From: Chitinophaga sp.
Lineage (GTDB): Bacteria > Bacteroidota > Bacteroidia > Chitinophagales > Chitinophagaceae
Direction: 5' to 3'
Assembly: GCF_019236475.1 (NCBI RefSeq)
Contig: NZ_JAFAIX010000003.1
Location: 62,001 to 126,000, forward strand
Length of the DNA: 64,000 bases
Below are positions 1 through 9,464 of the stretch, piece by piece. The stretch's first letter is position 1; each line of letters opens with the position of its first letter. The position numbers and the translations under genes were made by a program. Under the pieces are notes generated by a model, which was not told the origin of the DNA, searched no databases, and worked only from the letters and a program-made list of their open reading frames with translations.

Positions 1-431
1 TTACACAGACCAACCCTTCAGAACGTAAAAGTGCTGCACAGGGTGCCATTGGCATTAAAATAGGTTACGAGTTTGCTATCCAGGTGTTTTACAATTCTAA
101 CTTGGCTAAAAAAGGGGAAGTGGAGTTTGATAGTTTTGATTACAAACCAACTTCGGATAAAAATACACCTTCATCCCTAGTGGTGGGATATCATAATACC
201 GGTGAAATCAACAAGACAGGCCAATTGAGGGTGGAACTCACCAATAAGCATACAGGCCAAGAAATCAAATTGCAGCCATCGCCGGTCGCCATTATGCCCC
301 TTGGCAAGCAATTCATCAACGTTGTCCTCCCGGCTGATCTTCCAAAAGGAGATTATTTGGCAGTTGGCATGTTGGATACCGGGGCAGGGTATCGATTAAA
401 AGTTGGAGAGAAAAATTTTCATGTTGAGTAG
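1..431 (+). CDS. C-terminal part of a periplasmic chaperone-like / Ig-like protein (5' end outside window)
   Basis: The frame is open from base 3 of the window, so the true start lies upstream; about 142 codons are visible. The product is rich in short alternating beta-strand segments, with a VVGYHNTGE stretch in the middle and a closing LKVGEKNFHVE strand. This resembles the C-terminal half of an immunoglobulin-fold periplasmic or pilus-chaperone-like protein. The stop codon overlaps the start of the next gene by 11 bases, so the two are probably translated together. The chaperone idea comes from fold-like composition and from the neighbouring exported beta-rich protein; no diagnostic motif is visible. 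It could equally be another Ig-like surface component. Confidence 0.5.
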   Translation, partial: TQTNPSERKSAAQGAIGIKIGYEFAIQVFYNSNLAKKGEVEFDSFDYKPTSDKNTPSSLVVGYHNTGEINKTGQLRVELTNKHTGQEIKLQPSPVAIMPLGKQFINVVLPADLPKGDYLAVGMLDTGAGYRLKVGEKNFHVE

Positions 432-1791
432 CAGATCCAATAGCATATGGGCAGTATTAATTGCTGCATTGTTCTCACTGAACGGGCAAACCGTGCGGGG
501 ACAACAGGCTACTATTATTCTAGGCGAATCACAGCTTAGCAGAGATCGCGCCAGCACAACAGTTGCTAACATTAACCCGGTAACATCCGATCCGAGGTTT
601 GTTATCCGTTCCCAGTCACCAAACTTAAATGGTGCAACTGGTAGCATTCCTGTTAACCAGGTCCGTGTTACGCCCATACAAGATAATACAGAACGGGGAT
701 CAGTTACGTTAGGTCAAAACGAACAGAATGTAAGACTTCTTTCACCAAACCCTAACAAGTCGGCCGATGATCCATTGTTTGTTCGATTTGATATAGAAAA
801 CCTTTCCAGGTATGCATGGAAAGCCGGAAGATACCAAACAGAATTGGTCGCTGGCATTACCAGTGGGAAAGGACAGCAGCACCGGTCGTTGGCAACAGGG
901 CTGCAAGTTGAAGTGGCGCCTGTGCTCAGTGTGCAACACACTCCATCCTTAATCAGACTCCATATCAATGATGCCCAACAATACCTGACTGGTTATGTAT
1001 CACCAAGTCTGGAAGAACTGGGTATCATACATACACTTCCCTTAAATATTAGCGCCGGCACCGATGCTCCCTATTTTTCATTTATAGGAACCGGTGAGGC
1101 TACCAACATCAAGGCATCTGTGGGGGCCGTCAAATATCAATTGAGTGGCAACGGGGGCGTGCCCCCCATTGCCTTGAATACAACGAGTCAACCCGCATAT
1201 ACCAATAACGTGATCCCAGTAGGTAACCATACGGATCTTGGGCAACGTTTTACTATATCAGCCGAGGATTTAAAGCGCTATTTTAATAATCCTGGAATCT
1301 ACCGCACTACCCTTAACCTTCAAATAGCTGACGATCCTGCGAGTCCAACTGTAGTAAAACAAACTGCCGTTCAACTCGAAGTAGTAGTGGATGAAGTGAT
1401 GGCTTTCGCTGCTACTGACAAACATGTAGATATCACTTTTGGAACAATAGAAGATTATCAGAATGGGGTTATTTCCGACCAGCGCGGACATTTGCTATGG
1501 ATAGGAAATTATCGGATGAACCTTTCGGTTCGTTCGCTGGATGCGACATTCAATTCCGCAAGTAGTAGTTTTCCAATTGGAAACCTTTACGTAGGAGGTA
1601 TTTCAGGTACCAGTATCCGTACAGTACAAATGACAACCACCAATCAGATTCTTGTGCAGGGATACAACCCAAACGGCCAGACAACCGTAAATATCCGTTA
1701 CCAAATCCCTGCCTCAAAAAGCAAAGACCTTGTTGGAAAACCTAAGGAGATATATTCAGCAACGATACTCTATAGTATCTCCACCTATTAG
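421..1791 (+). CDS. Exported beta-rich surface protein, possible fimbrial/adhesin-type subunit
   Basis: The product is 456 residues from the ATG at 421. A TTG 18 bases upstream is in frame, but the ATG sits about 11 bases after a GGAGAG ribosome-binding-like sequence and begins a plausible signal peptide (MLSSRSNSIWAV... cleaved near VRGQQ). The mature part is Thr/Asn/Ser-rich with alternating beta strands and ends in an aromatic-tipped strand (ATILYSISTY), as secreted beta-sandwich proteins and pilin-like subunits do. It overlaps the preceding chaperone-like gene by 11 bases. A chaperone plus secreted-subunit pair is the inferred role. I do not recognise the family and cannot see an usher in the window. 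Confidence 0.6.
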   Translation: MLSSRSNSIWAVLIAALFSLNGQTVRGQQATIILGESQLSRDRASTTVANINPVTSDPRFVIRSQSPNLNGATGSIPVNQVRVTPIQDNTERGSVTLGQNEQNVRLLSPNPNKSADDPLFVRFDIENLSRYAWKAGRYQTELVAGITSGKGQQHRSLATGLQVEVAPVLSVQHTPSLIRLHINDAQQYLTGYVSPSLEELGIIHTLPLNISAGTDAPYFSFIGTGEATNIKASVGAVKYQLSGNGGVPPIALNTTSQPAYTNNVIPVGNHTDLGQRFTISAEDLKRYFNNPGIYRTTLNLQIADDPASPTVVKQTAVQLEVVVDEVMAFAATDKHVDITFGTIEDYQNGVISDQRGHLLWIGNYRMNLSVRSLDATFNSASSSFPIGNLYVGGISGTSIRTVQMTTTNQILVQGYNPNGQTTVNIRYQIPASKSKDLVGKPKEIYSATILYSISTY

Positions 1792-1814
1792 GAAGAATAA
1801 GCAGAAAATCGTAC

Positions 1815-1853
1815 AAACAAAAAAGGCTTGTAAGTCAATCCTTACAAGCCTTT
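1815..1853 (-). terminator. Rho-independent terminator of tRNA-Leu copy 1
   Basis: A perfect 13-bp stem (1822-1834 with 1841-1853, 6-base loop) lies directly behind the tRNA 3' end. On the minus strand it is followed by a T-rich run (complement of 1815-1821). Confidence 0.85.
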
Positions 1854-1855
1854 CG

Positions 1856-1939
1856 TGCCCAGAACAGGAATCGAACCTGCACTCCCTTGCGAAAACAAGA
1901 TTTTGAGTCTAGCGCGTCTACCAATTCCGCCATCTGGGC
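1856..1939 (-). tRNA. tRNA-Leu (anticodon CAA), copy 1
   Basis: This is an 84-base class II tRNA. The acceptor arms GCCCAGA and TCTGGGC pair fully, the D-loop has TTGGTAGAC, and the T-loop is TTCGATT flanked by CAGG/CCTG. The anticodon loop CTCAAAA gives CAA after U33. The anticodon stem shows one apparent U-U mismatch (positions 28-42). No CCA is encoded; A is the discriminator. It has a long variable arm typical of tRNA-Leu. The second copy at 21633-21716 differs by only three bases, all in the variable arm. Its promoter lies about 40 bases upstream and a hairpin terminator follows directly. Confidence 0.95.
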
Positions 1940-1977
1940 AATTGCCTTTCGCAATGCATCTCCGCCGTAACGGGCTG

Positions 1978-2008
1978 CAAATGTAAAAATGTTTTTATTA
2001 ATTCCAAA
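1978..2008 (-). promoter_or_regulatory. Bacteroidota promoter for tRNA-Leu copy 1
   Basis: On the minus strand TTTG (2005-2008) is followed after exactly 19 bases by TACATTTG (1978-1985). This matches the Bacteroidota -33/-7 consensus TTTG-N19-TAnnTTTG. Transcription would start roughly 30 bases before the tRNA. The second tRNA copy has the same arrangement. Confidence 0.85.
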
Positions 2009-2036
2009 TATTATTTCTGTAACAACTATTAATTTT

Positions 2037-2606
2037 TCACTTCCCAATCTTCGCATCAACAAGACCTCTCCTCCTTTCCTGTAAAGCATTTTGAAATCGA
2101 GTCAATCTTTTTCGTGCGTTTAAAAGTTGTGACTTTTGACAATCAGATAGATTAACAAATGCCCCTTTTACCATGAAGCTGGTGCAAATCTCTAAATTGC
2201 ACACCCAACTTTTAAGGTCATGTGTTAATTGCCTAGTATCATTATCAAAGTTGAAACTCTCATTACTGTATATCTCTGTCAACTGGCAAGACAATTCTTT
2301 TAACCGAATTAAAAAATACTCCGTCGCAATATTACCACCACTGCTTAATACAATCTGACGAAAAATCTCCTTAATATCCTGCGTAACGGTGATGATCCTT
2401 TCTATAGAACTAATCTGCTTTGTGCTTAAATCGAATTTAAGCTCATGAGCTTTCCTTTTTTGCTCTAATTCGAATTTTAGTTTTTCCAGTTCAAGTGCCA
2501 TATGCCCACTGCTCCTACTCGTACTTTTAGTTGAAATTAGACTAACAATTGCAACAACACATGAAGTAATTGCGGTGATGATCGCAATCAGAATTGGTCC
2601 TTCCAT
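2037..2606 (-). CDS. Small membrane-anchored coiled-coil protein of unknown function
   Basis: The product is 189 residues from the ATG at 2606; a TTG one codon upstream is less likely. An N-terminal hydrophobic segment (about residues 5-24, ILIAIITAITSCVVAIVSLI) is followed by a charged helical stretch rich in Glu, Lys and Leu (about 38-60). The rest is a helical, probably cytoplasmic domain. I see no enzymatic motif. It stands alone between tRNA-Leu copy 1 and the sugar utilisation locus, facing the same way as both. The layout (single N-terminal anchor plus helical domain) fits a regulatory or structural membrane protein, but the family is not recognised. Confidence 0.65.
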   Translation of the reverse strand: MEGPILIAIITAITSCVVAIVSLISTKSTSRSSGHMALELEKLKFELEQKRKAHELKFDLSTKQISSIERIITVTQDIKEIFRQIVLSSGGNIATEYFLIRLKELSCQLTEIYSNESFNFDNDTRQLTHDLKSWVCNLEICTSFMVKGAFVNLSDCQKSQLLNARKRLTRFQNALQERRRGLVDAKIGK

Positions 2607-2805
2607 CAATAATAGTTTTGGTGTATTAATTAAAACCTATTTATAAAAATGATCTACCGCATAACAATACGTAAGCCTTCTTGTTCACCAAACTAATGGG
2701 AAGTCTAATTGATCAATGGGTGGGGTCTTAGGGTTGGAGTTTGTTAAAATAAAAAAGGCCCTCGATAAAAGGTGAAAGTTAAAAGTTCGTATTTTATTTA
2801 AAGCA

Positions 2806-2828
2806 ACGGGTGACTCTTGGCCACCCGG
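2806..2828 (-). terminator. Possible terminator at the end of the SusC/SusD operon
   Basis: A 6-bp GC-rich stem (2807-2812 with 2822-2827) with a 9-base loop lies 33 bases beyond the last gene of the operon. The minus-strand side is followed by an A/T-rich sequence without a strong T run, so termination strength is uncertain. Confidence 0.35.
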
Positions 2829-2860
2829 TTTTATTTGAGTCTTTTTATAAAACTTGCTTT

Positions 2861-3958
2861 TTACAGTGCTCCATACAAATTGATTTCCGCCAGGAAACCA
2901 AAGAAATTAGGGCCTTTGGTGAGTACTACTTTCACATAATTCCATTGCTGAGGGGGTACCGGGAAAAATTGTTCCTCATTTTTCTGTTGAAAGGGATAGG
3001 TACCCAGGTCTGTCCAGTTTTGTCCATCGGTACTTCCCATCAGTTGTATTTCAGTTTGTCCGTCTTTATGCCCCTGGCGGTTCACGAGGCCCACCCTTGA
3101 AATAGTCACGGATCGACCAATATTCACTGCAATCCAATGCGGATACGGCGTTTCGGCAGAGGACCAGGTGGTATGCCAGAAAGTGTTGATATTACCGTCT
3201 ATCGCTGCAGTAGCATATCCGTTCACCGGTCCTTCCCCTCCATCTTCCTGGTCACTGAAGCCCGCAATGGACCAGCCCGCACGAGAAATCTTCACTTCTG
3301 TCAGTGGCGTGACAGTAGCCGTCACAGGATTTGACTGACGTCTGGATATATCCGTTACCGTTACTACCACTGTAACCGGACTACCACCTGGAATACCAGA
3401 GAGAAATCCTACCCCTGCTTGTTGGGCGGAGGTGAAGGATTTGCTCATCACCTTGTTAGTGGTGGGATCTGTATAGGCGGCGTTTACAATAACCGTTTTT
3501 CCGGAGTTATTATCCCATGAAATCTTGGCGCCTCCAATGGAAGCCTCAATTTTGAGGGTATTGGCAATAGCGATGTATACTGGTGGCTTAGGAGTGAGCG
3601 ACAGCATAGCGGGAACGCCCACCGCTCCTAAGGGCCCCACTGTTTTGATGGTAAAAGTGTAGGGCCGATCTATTAAACTGCCCACCACCGCTGTATCGGT
3701 ATAACGACTGAATTTCGTTTCGTTGATCTTACCCGTGCTATCGGTATAGCTAATGGAGGTATAGAGGTAATCGGCAGAATCCTTCGGCGTGCGACCAATA
3801 GGGTCCCAGGTGAAAACAGCCTCACCATAGCCCGCTGTGCCTTTCAGATTACTCAACACAGGAGGCGGCATACCTACATCCTCCTTCTTTTTACAACTCA
3901 TCAGGTGGAGGAATAACACCCCTGATAACATACCCGCTAATAGTTTTTTATGCAGCAT
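2861..3958 (-). CDS. Surface lipoprotein with fibronectin-like domains and a C-terminal discoidin (F5/8 type C) domain
   Basis: The product is 365 residues with a lipoprotein signal peptide (lipobox LMSC, lipidated Cys22). Two fibronectin III-like beta domains follow (about 35-125 and 130-220), the layout of DUF4959/DUF5126-type proteins. The last 140 residues form a galactose-binding-like F5/8C domain (IDGNINTFWHT near 250, WIAVNIGRSVTISRVGL, closing FLAEINLYG). It sits 42 bases after susD in the same direction, the slot normally held by a SusE/SusF-type surface glycan-binding lipoprotein. Inferred role: capturing the polysaccharide or its galactose-rich side chains at the cell surface. The domain assignments are firm in outline; ligand specificity is inference. 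Confidence 0.85.
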   Translation of the reverse strand: MLHKKLLAGMLSGVLFLHLMSCKKKEDVGMPPPVLSNLKGTAGYGEAVFTWDPIGRTPKDSADYLYTSISYTDSTGKINETKFSRYTDTAVVGSLIDRPYTFTIKTVGPLGAVGVPAMLSLTPKPPVYIAIANTLKIEASIGGAKISWDNNSGKTVIVNAAYTDPTTNKVMSKSFTSAQQAGVGFLSGIPGGSPVTVVVTVTDISRRQSNPVTATVTPLTEVKISRAGWSIAGFSDQEDGGEGPVNGYATAAIDGNINTFWHTTWSSAETPYPHWIAVNIGRSVTISRVGLVNRQGHKDGQTEIQLMGSTDGQNWTDLGTYPFQQKNEEQFFPVPPQQWNYVKVVLTKGPNFFGFLAEINLYGAL

Positions 3959-4000
3959 AAAGGAAAGTTGTTTGGATAAATAAAGTGTTTTAAAAAAGCG

Positions 4001-5866
4001 CTACCACCCTGGATTTTGAACAAGGTTGGTATTCTTGCTCAACTCCTGTACACTGATGGGAAAAAGGTAACTGGCAGGTGTTTTGAATAGCTGGTTGATT
4101 ACCGGCGTAACCTGGTTGAAACTACTTTCATCGGTGCCCTGGAAATTCATACCGTAAATGGTTTGATTCAGGTACTTATCACCCAGTTTCCAACGACGCA
4201 CATCCCAGAAGTATTGCCCTTCAAACACCAGTTCTATGGTACGCTCCTGGCGAATGATGTCCCTCATTTCATCCTGTGTAAACACAGGAGCATGACTGGC
4301 AATAGCCCAGGAATCCTGTATAGTAGGCAACATGGCTCGTTGTCGGATCATATTCAGGTTGTCCAACACGGTTTGTTGTTGTGCTACTCCATAATATTCA
4401 TTCAATGCTTCTGCATAAGAGAGGTATAACTCTGACAAACGGATGATCGGCCAGGGGTAACGAACGAGCGTAAAATTGTTGTCGTCCGCCACAGTTTGCG
4501 GATGCACTACTTTCTGCACCAGGAAACCAGTCAGGGAATAGTTGGTAGCGCCGGAACGCCAGCCCTGATCCTCTCCTGCTTTAAAATGCATTGTTTCAGC
4601 AGTACCATTTACCAGATATTTACCATTATCATAGGCAACAGATGCATAATATCGGGGTTCTCGATGGAGGTTTACGTTCATGGTATGCGCATCAGGATCT
4701 ACATCGTATCTTTTTGTATAAGCCCAGGTAGGATCTTTATCTATCGGCAATCCATTTTCTGTATAGAAAGTTTCTACCGTTCTCATACTTGGACCGATGC
4801 CATTGTAGGAATTGCCTGACAGCGGAGTAGCGTTCTGTTGCCATTGATACTGTCCTTCCGGTACAGAGTATCCCCATATCAACTCTATATTCCAGGGATC
4901 TACCATCGCAAAACGATAGGCAATCATGCCCGTGTCGCGACGTGTTTTGTCAAAGAAATTGGTCGGTCCCTTGTAATCGGCAAACTGATAGAGACGTCTT
5001 CCGTTTTGCTGAGCCGCATCTATCGCATCTTTGATCGCATCAATAGCATGTTTCCATTTTTCCTTATCATAGGAAATATTCATCAGTGACTTCCCATTCT
5101 TATCTTTGAAATTGGCGTAGTATTCACTATTACCATTAAACAAGGGTGATGCGGCGGTGAGCAGTAATCTCGCCTTTATGGCCTTTATGGCCACAGAAGT
5201 TACCCTTCCCAGCTCATTCTGAGCAGGAATAGTGGATGGTAACATGGCTGCCGCTTCATCAAAGCGCTGTACGATGTAGTTCACACAGGTATCATAAGGC
5301 TGACGGAAGGGGAAGATGTCGGTACCACTGGTAGCACTGAAATCGATCTGATGATCAATTAGTGGAATGGGACCATATTGACGCATCAGGATGTAGTGGT
5401 AGTAGGCAGCGAGAAAAATAGCCTCCCCTTTCCAACGTTTCACTATATCAGGTGTAATACCAGGTACTCTTTCCACATTGTCGAGGAAAATATAACATTG
5501 CCGTATCCCTTCAAACAGGCTGATATCGGGAATACTGTTCTTCCCTTCCCAATAGTTAAACAGAGGATTGGAAGAATTTTGTTCTCCTCTTAATAACCGT
5601 GAAATGACGTTATTCTGCCATACTGTAATAGCCTGGTCTGTTGCACAGGCGCTGATATTTCCATAGCTGGCATCATTCTCTCTGGGCATGTAAGCATACA
5701 ACGAATACAGAAACCGCAATGCTGTATTATAATTCTGAAAGGCGGTGTTGATGGTTGCCGTGTTGGGCGGCACAATGTCGAGGTACTTTTTGCAGGACAA
5801 TAATCCTGTTATAAAGAGAAAAACAAAAACGCCCCCGAATATATATTTGCGTTTGAATAAGTTCAT
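4001..5866 (-). CDS. susD-like: SusD/RagB family nutrient-binding outer-membrane lipoprotein
   Basis: The 621-residue product has a lipoprotein signal peptide (GLLSC, Cys25) followed directly by the SusD hallmark KKYLDIVPP. The helical SusD core contains the GEAIFLAAYYHYILMRQYG region (TPR-like helices) and the conserved C-terminal QERTIELVFEGQYFWDVRRW motif. It would form the lid over the SusC channel and bind oligosaccharide outside the cell. It lies 33 bases downstream of susC in the same operon. SusD-like proteins specialise by substrate, so the actual ligand cannot be read from the sequence; neighbouring hydrolases point to galactose- and pentose-containing glycans. Confidence 0.95.
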   Translation of the reverse strand: MNLFKRKYIFGGVFVFLFITGLLSCKKYLDIVPPNTATINTAFQNYNTALRFLYSLYAYMPRENDASYGNISACATDQAITVWQNNVISRLLRGEQNSSNPLFNYWEGKNSIPDISLFEGIRQCYIFLDNVERVPGITPDIVKRWKGEAIFLAAYYHYILMRQYGPIPLIDHQIDFSATSGTDIFPFRQPYDTCVNYIVQRFDEAAAMLPSTIPAQNELGRVTSVAIKAIKARLLLTAASPLFNGNSEYYANFKDKNGKSLMNISYDKEKWKHAIDAIKDAIDAAQQNGRRLYQFADYKGPTNFFDKTRRDTGMIAYRFAMVDPWNIELIWGYSVPEGQYQWQQNATPLSGNSYNGIGPSMRTVETFYTENGLPIDKDPTWAYTKRYDVDPDAHTMNVNLHREPRYYASVAYDNGKYLVNGTAETMHFKAGEDQGWRSGATNYSLTGFLVQKVVHPQTVADDNNFTLVRYPWPIIRLSELYLSYAEALNEYYGVAQQQTVLDNLNMIRQRAMLPTIQDSWAIASHAPVFTQDEMRDIIRQERTIELVFEGQYFWDVRRWKLGDKYLNQTIYGMNFQGTDESSFNQVTPVINQLFKTPASYLFPISVQELSKNTNLVQNPGW

Positions 5867-5899
5867 AAATCTTTTTTTCAGCGGATGAATGGATGTTTA

Positions 5900-8800
5900 T
5901 CAGAGATTAAACTGCGCGCCTAAGTTGACAACCTCCTGTGGAGGATATCCTAAACCATTCCCTCCTCCCTGCTCGGGGTCCCATAATTTAAACTTAGAAA
6001 ACGTAAGCAGATTAATCCCTCTCAGGTATACACGGGCAAACTTTGCAGGATTATAGCCTACTTCCACCTGCTTTAATCGCAGGAAAGAGAAGTTGCGCAA
6101 CCACCAGGAAGAAGACTGTTCATTGTTGGGGGCCGACTCCAACGCTGTTAACCTGGGGTAAAATGCATAGAGGTTTTGATTATCAGGCGACCAGTGACTA
6201 TCAGCAATGGCGGCAATCATGTTATTCTGAGAACGTCCGAAAGGTCGGAATCCACTGATATAATCAGACATATGCGACAAGCCCTGAAAGAAAATACCTA
6301 CATCAATTTTTTTATACGTAACCGTAAACCCGGCGCCATAAACAATTTCAGGCACTCTAGGCCATCCCATCGCCACACGGTCATTGTTATTGATCGTTCC
6401 GTCGCCGTTGAGATCCTTATACTTGATATCTCCAGCATGGGAAGCAATAAATACAGGGCTGTTGGCAGCTTCTTTATCATCAATAAATAATCGTTCTGCT
6501 ATCAGGCCAAAGTTAGTGTTCAACGGATGCCCTATGTATGACAAGTTACCAAGGCCTAGTGCCGCATAATTTGGCTGGTCGTAGTACAATATCTTATTGC
6601 GGGCATAAGTAAAGGTGCCACGGAAGGAAATCGCCAGATCCTTGTTGATCATACGATTGTATAGTAAAGTCGCATCTATCCCATGGTTAAGTACCCGCCC
6701 GATATTGGAATAAGGTAATGCACTCAACACACCAGCGGTAGCGGGGATGGTACCCCGTTGCTGATAAATATTACTACGCATTTCCCGGAACCAGTCCACA
6801 TTAAGGGTAAGGTCGTTAAACAAGCCCAAATCCAGACCTATATTCAACTTTTTACTGATCTCCCATTGAATATTATTATTCGGATATCGGGTAATCTGGA
6901 TACCTGACATACTATTGTCGAAGTTGTATCCGGTGGTGAAACCATTTTTACCGCTCATATTCACTACACTCAGGTAAGGAAAGCGATCGCCCCCAATCTG
7001 ATCGTTACCGGATAAACCATAGGAAGCGCGTATCTTCAACAGGTTAATATGGCTTGTCCATGTGGCAGCTTTGAAAAACATCTCATTGGAAGCCACCCAG
7101 GAAATACCTCCGGCGGGAAAGAAACCATAACGATGCCCGGCGGCGAAGTTCTCAGAACCGGTATAACCGAGGTTCGCTTCTAAATAATAGCGGGAATCAT
7201 AACCATAAGCCAGGCGGCCTGCCCATCCCTGTTTGCGGGAAGGCAATGCGTCTACTATATTATCACCAGGCGTATTGGTATTGTATTCATTTCTTAAAAA
7301 CACCAACATACCTGCTACATCATGCTTATCCCGGAATACCCGGTTATAGTTAAGCGTGGTTTGCATATAGAGCGTTCTGTCTCCGTTGTTATCGCCCGAC
7401 TGTCCCAATGCGGTAGAACCTCCGGCTGCTGCAATCCAGTTCAGATTATATACATATTTTCCATCAGGATCTTTGCGGTAACTATCCAGCGTATAATAGT
7501 AGGGGGTATAGGTTCTGTTTATACTACTGCTGGACCAGTTTTTAAAGGAGATGAGTGCATTAAAGCTCAGTCCTTTTGTGATCATATCCAGTTGCTGCTT
7601 TCCTCTTAATGTAGTTAAGAGTGTAGACGCGGCAGACTGACTATATCCCTTAATCATGTCTGCATAAGGATTATCACGCGTATTAGCGCCCAGGAAACCA
7701 TCTGTTTTATTACCAAAATAAATATGGTCCAGTGCACCGTCGGCAGGTGTAGGATAGTATGCAGGGAAGTCTACTCCATTGGCGCCCATTACGCTGCCAA
7801 ATAAGGAGGAAGCGCTGGTGGCGGGGCCTGTGTTCCGGTAATAGTCGGCATTGATATTCAACTCCAGCTCTGTTGTTTTTGTAGCTTTTACACTAACATT
7901 GTTCACGAAGTTGAAGCGGTTATTATCGATGTTGTTTTTAAAACCGGTAAGCAACCCATTATTGAGTATACCCATATCTTTATAATAGGCCACCCCCATG
8001 TAATAACGCGCTACTTGTCCACCGCCCTGCACATTCAGGTTAGCGTGATGACTGAACGCATAGTCCTTAAACAGCATTTTGTACCAGTTAATATTCGGAT
8101 ATATATAAGGGTCTAATCCCTGCGCGGTACCATTGATTTTTTCGGGCGAGTAGCGATCGGCATTATAAGGATTGTCGTTACGCAACGCTTCGTTATACAG
8201 CTTCATATAGGAAACACCATCTGTAAACTTTACAATTTTTGTAGGAGAAGATACAGCGCTTTCCACCAGTCCTGTAATCCTGGGTTTCTCCAGGATTTTA
8301 CCATGCTTGGTTTCGATCAGTATAACCCCATTGGCACCTCTGGCACCGTACAACGCCGTAGAAGACGCGTCTTTCAGGATAGAAAAGCTTTCTATATTGC
8401 TGGGATCAATACTGTTGAGGTCGCCGGAAGATATTTCTACACCATTCAGGAAAATCAATGCGCCAGTACCTCCATAGGTAGATACGCCTCTGATCCAGAA
8501 TTGAGCACCGCTGCCCGGTTCTCCGGTAGATTGACGGGCAATCACCCCTGATAATCTACCAGCAAAGGAAGAAGACAAAGTACTGGAGGGCGTCTTCAAC
8601 TCCTGCGGAGAAATAGTCGTGATGGCGCCTACGATACTGATCTTCTTTTGTTTGGTATTAAAACCAGTAACTACTACAGAATCGATACCTATGGCCGAAG
8701 GTATCAGTTGCACTTCCATGTAGGGCTGGTTATTCACCGGCATCTCTTTGGGCGTATATCCGAGATATTTGAACAACAGCACTGCATTTCCATCCTTCAC

Positions 8801-9325
8801 ATGAATCTCGAAATCCCCTTTCTTATCGGAATAAACACCGTTGGCGGTTCCTTTTTCCTGTACCCCTACTCTTTCCAGTGGCTGACCTTTGTCGTCCGTA
8901 ACATGCCCCCTTACAGTTACCGGAGGAGCAGCGGTTCCTTCTTTTTCACCGACGCCTGTGGCAGATTTCAGTATAATCGTGTTATACCTGACGAGGTAGC
9001 TGAGTCCTTGATTTTTAAGGCATAGATCCAGTACCTCCCGCAAAGGAGCGTCCTTTACGTTCAAATCCAGGTTCCTGGCATTCTTTACCAGGTCAGGATT
9101 ATAAACAATCTGATAACCGCTCTGCTGACCGATCATCCACAAAATTTTTTCCAGGGAAAGTTCTTTCCCCGATAAATTAATTCTCTGAGAATAAGCGTTG
9201 CCCCTGACTTGCAGACAGGTGACCAACAATATAAAGAAGGCAAGTCTCATAATGATGGGAGACAGGATTTTGGTTCTGCGCACTCTTCTGTAGAACGAGA
9301 GGGCACTTTGCACTAGCAAATACAT
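5900..9325 (-). CDS. susC-like: SusC/RagA TonB-dependent transporter with STN signalling domain
   Basis: The 1141-residue product has, in order: a signal-anchor region (about 25-45, cleavage near NAYSQ); an STN secretin/TonB N-terminal domain (about 48-120); a carboxypeptidase-regulatory-like beta domain (about 136-208); a TonB-box-like DSVVVTGF (215-222); a plug with the SusC hallmark LYGARGANGVILIE (325-338); and a large beta barrel ending in GAQFNL. The STN domain is the part that signals to FecR-type anti-sigma factors, which fits the ECF sigma and FecR genes directly upstream. The 139-bp gap to fecR would hold its promoter. It should import oligosaccharides with the SusD partner. The start at 9325 is the first ATG; a later Met at residue 26 could give a more usual signal peptide. 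Confidence 0.95.
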   Translation of the reverse strand: MYLLVQSALSFYRRVRRTKILSPIIMRLAFFILLVTCLQVRGNAYSQRINLSGKELSLEKILWMIGQQSGYQIVYNPDLVKNARNLDLNVKDAPLREVLDLCLKNQGLSYLVRYNTIILKSATGVGEKEGTAAPPVTVRGHVTDDKGQPLERVGVQEKGTANGVYSDKKGDFEIHVKDGNAVLLFKYLGYTPKEMPVNNQPYMEVQLIPSAIGIDSVVVTGFNTKQKKISIVGAITTISPQELKTPSSTLSSSFAGRLSGVIARQSTGEPGSGAQFWIRGVSTYGGTGALIFLNGVEISSGDLNSIDPSNIESFSILKDASSTALYGARGANGVILIETKHGKILEKPRITGLVESAVSSPTKIVKFTDGVSYMKLYNEALRNDNPYNADRYSPEKINGTAQGLDPYIYPNINWYKMLFKDYAFSHHANLNVQGGGQVARYYMGVAYYKDMGILNNGLLTGFKNNIDNNRFNFVNNVSVKATKTTELELNINADYYRNTGPATSASSLFGSVMGANGVDFPAYYPTPADGALDHIYFGNKTDGFLGANTRDNPYADMIKGYSQSAASTLLTTLRGKQQLDMITKGLSFNALISFKNWSSSSINRTYTPYYYTLDSYRKDPDGKYVYNLNWIAAAGGSTALGQSGDNNGDRTLYMQTTLNYNRVFRDKHDVAGMLVFLRNEYNTNTPGDNIVDALPSRKQGWAGRLAYGYDSRYYLEANLGYTGSENFAAGHRYGFFPAGGISWVASNEMFFKAATWTSHINLLKIRASYGLSGNDQIGGDRFPYLSVVNMSGKNGFTTGYNFDNSMSGIQITRYPNNNIQWEISKKLNIGLDLGLFNDLTLNVDWFREMRSNIYQQRGTIPATAGVLSALPYSNIGRVLNHGIDATLLYNRMINKDLAISFRGTFTYARNKILYYDQPNYAALGLGNLSYIGHPLNTNFGLIAERLFIDDKEAANSPVFIASHAGDIKYKDLNGDGTINNNDRVAMGWPRVPEIVYGAGFTVTYKKIDVGIFFQGLSHMSDYISGFRPFGRSQNNMIAAIADSHWSPDNQNLYAFYPRLTALESAPNNEQSSSWWLRNFSFLRLKQVEVGYNPAKFARVYLRGINLLTFSKFKLWDPEQGGGNGLGYPPQEVVNLGAQFNL

Positions 9326-9464
9326 ATATTTGTATTGTTTCGTTTTTGATAACAGGAATTTCTACGCCTTGTCAAAAAGCGGACATTACTACCGGAATAC
9401 CGCCTGGCCGCGGGTTCCGGTTTATTTTGGTTGATACGTTGATGTGGTTTTAAATGGTCTTATT

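Noticed and set aside
1835..2089. Frames containing AQMAELVDALDSKSC at both tRNA-Leu loci
   Set aside because: These are translations of the tRNA-Leu genes themselves (also at 21450-21731), a known spurious-ORF pattern.
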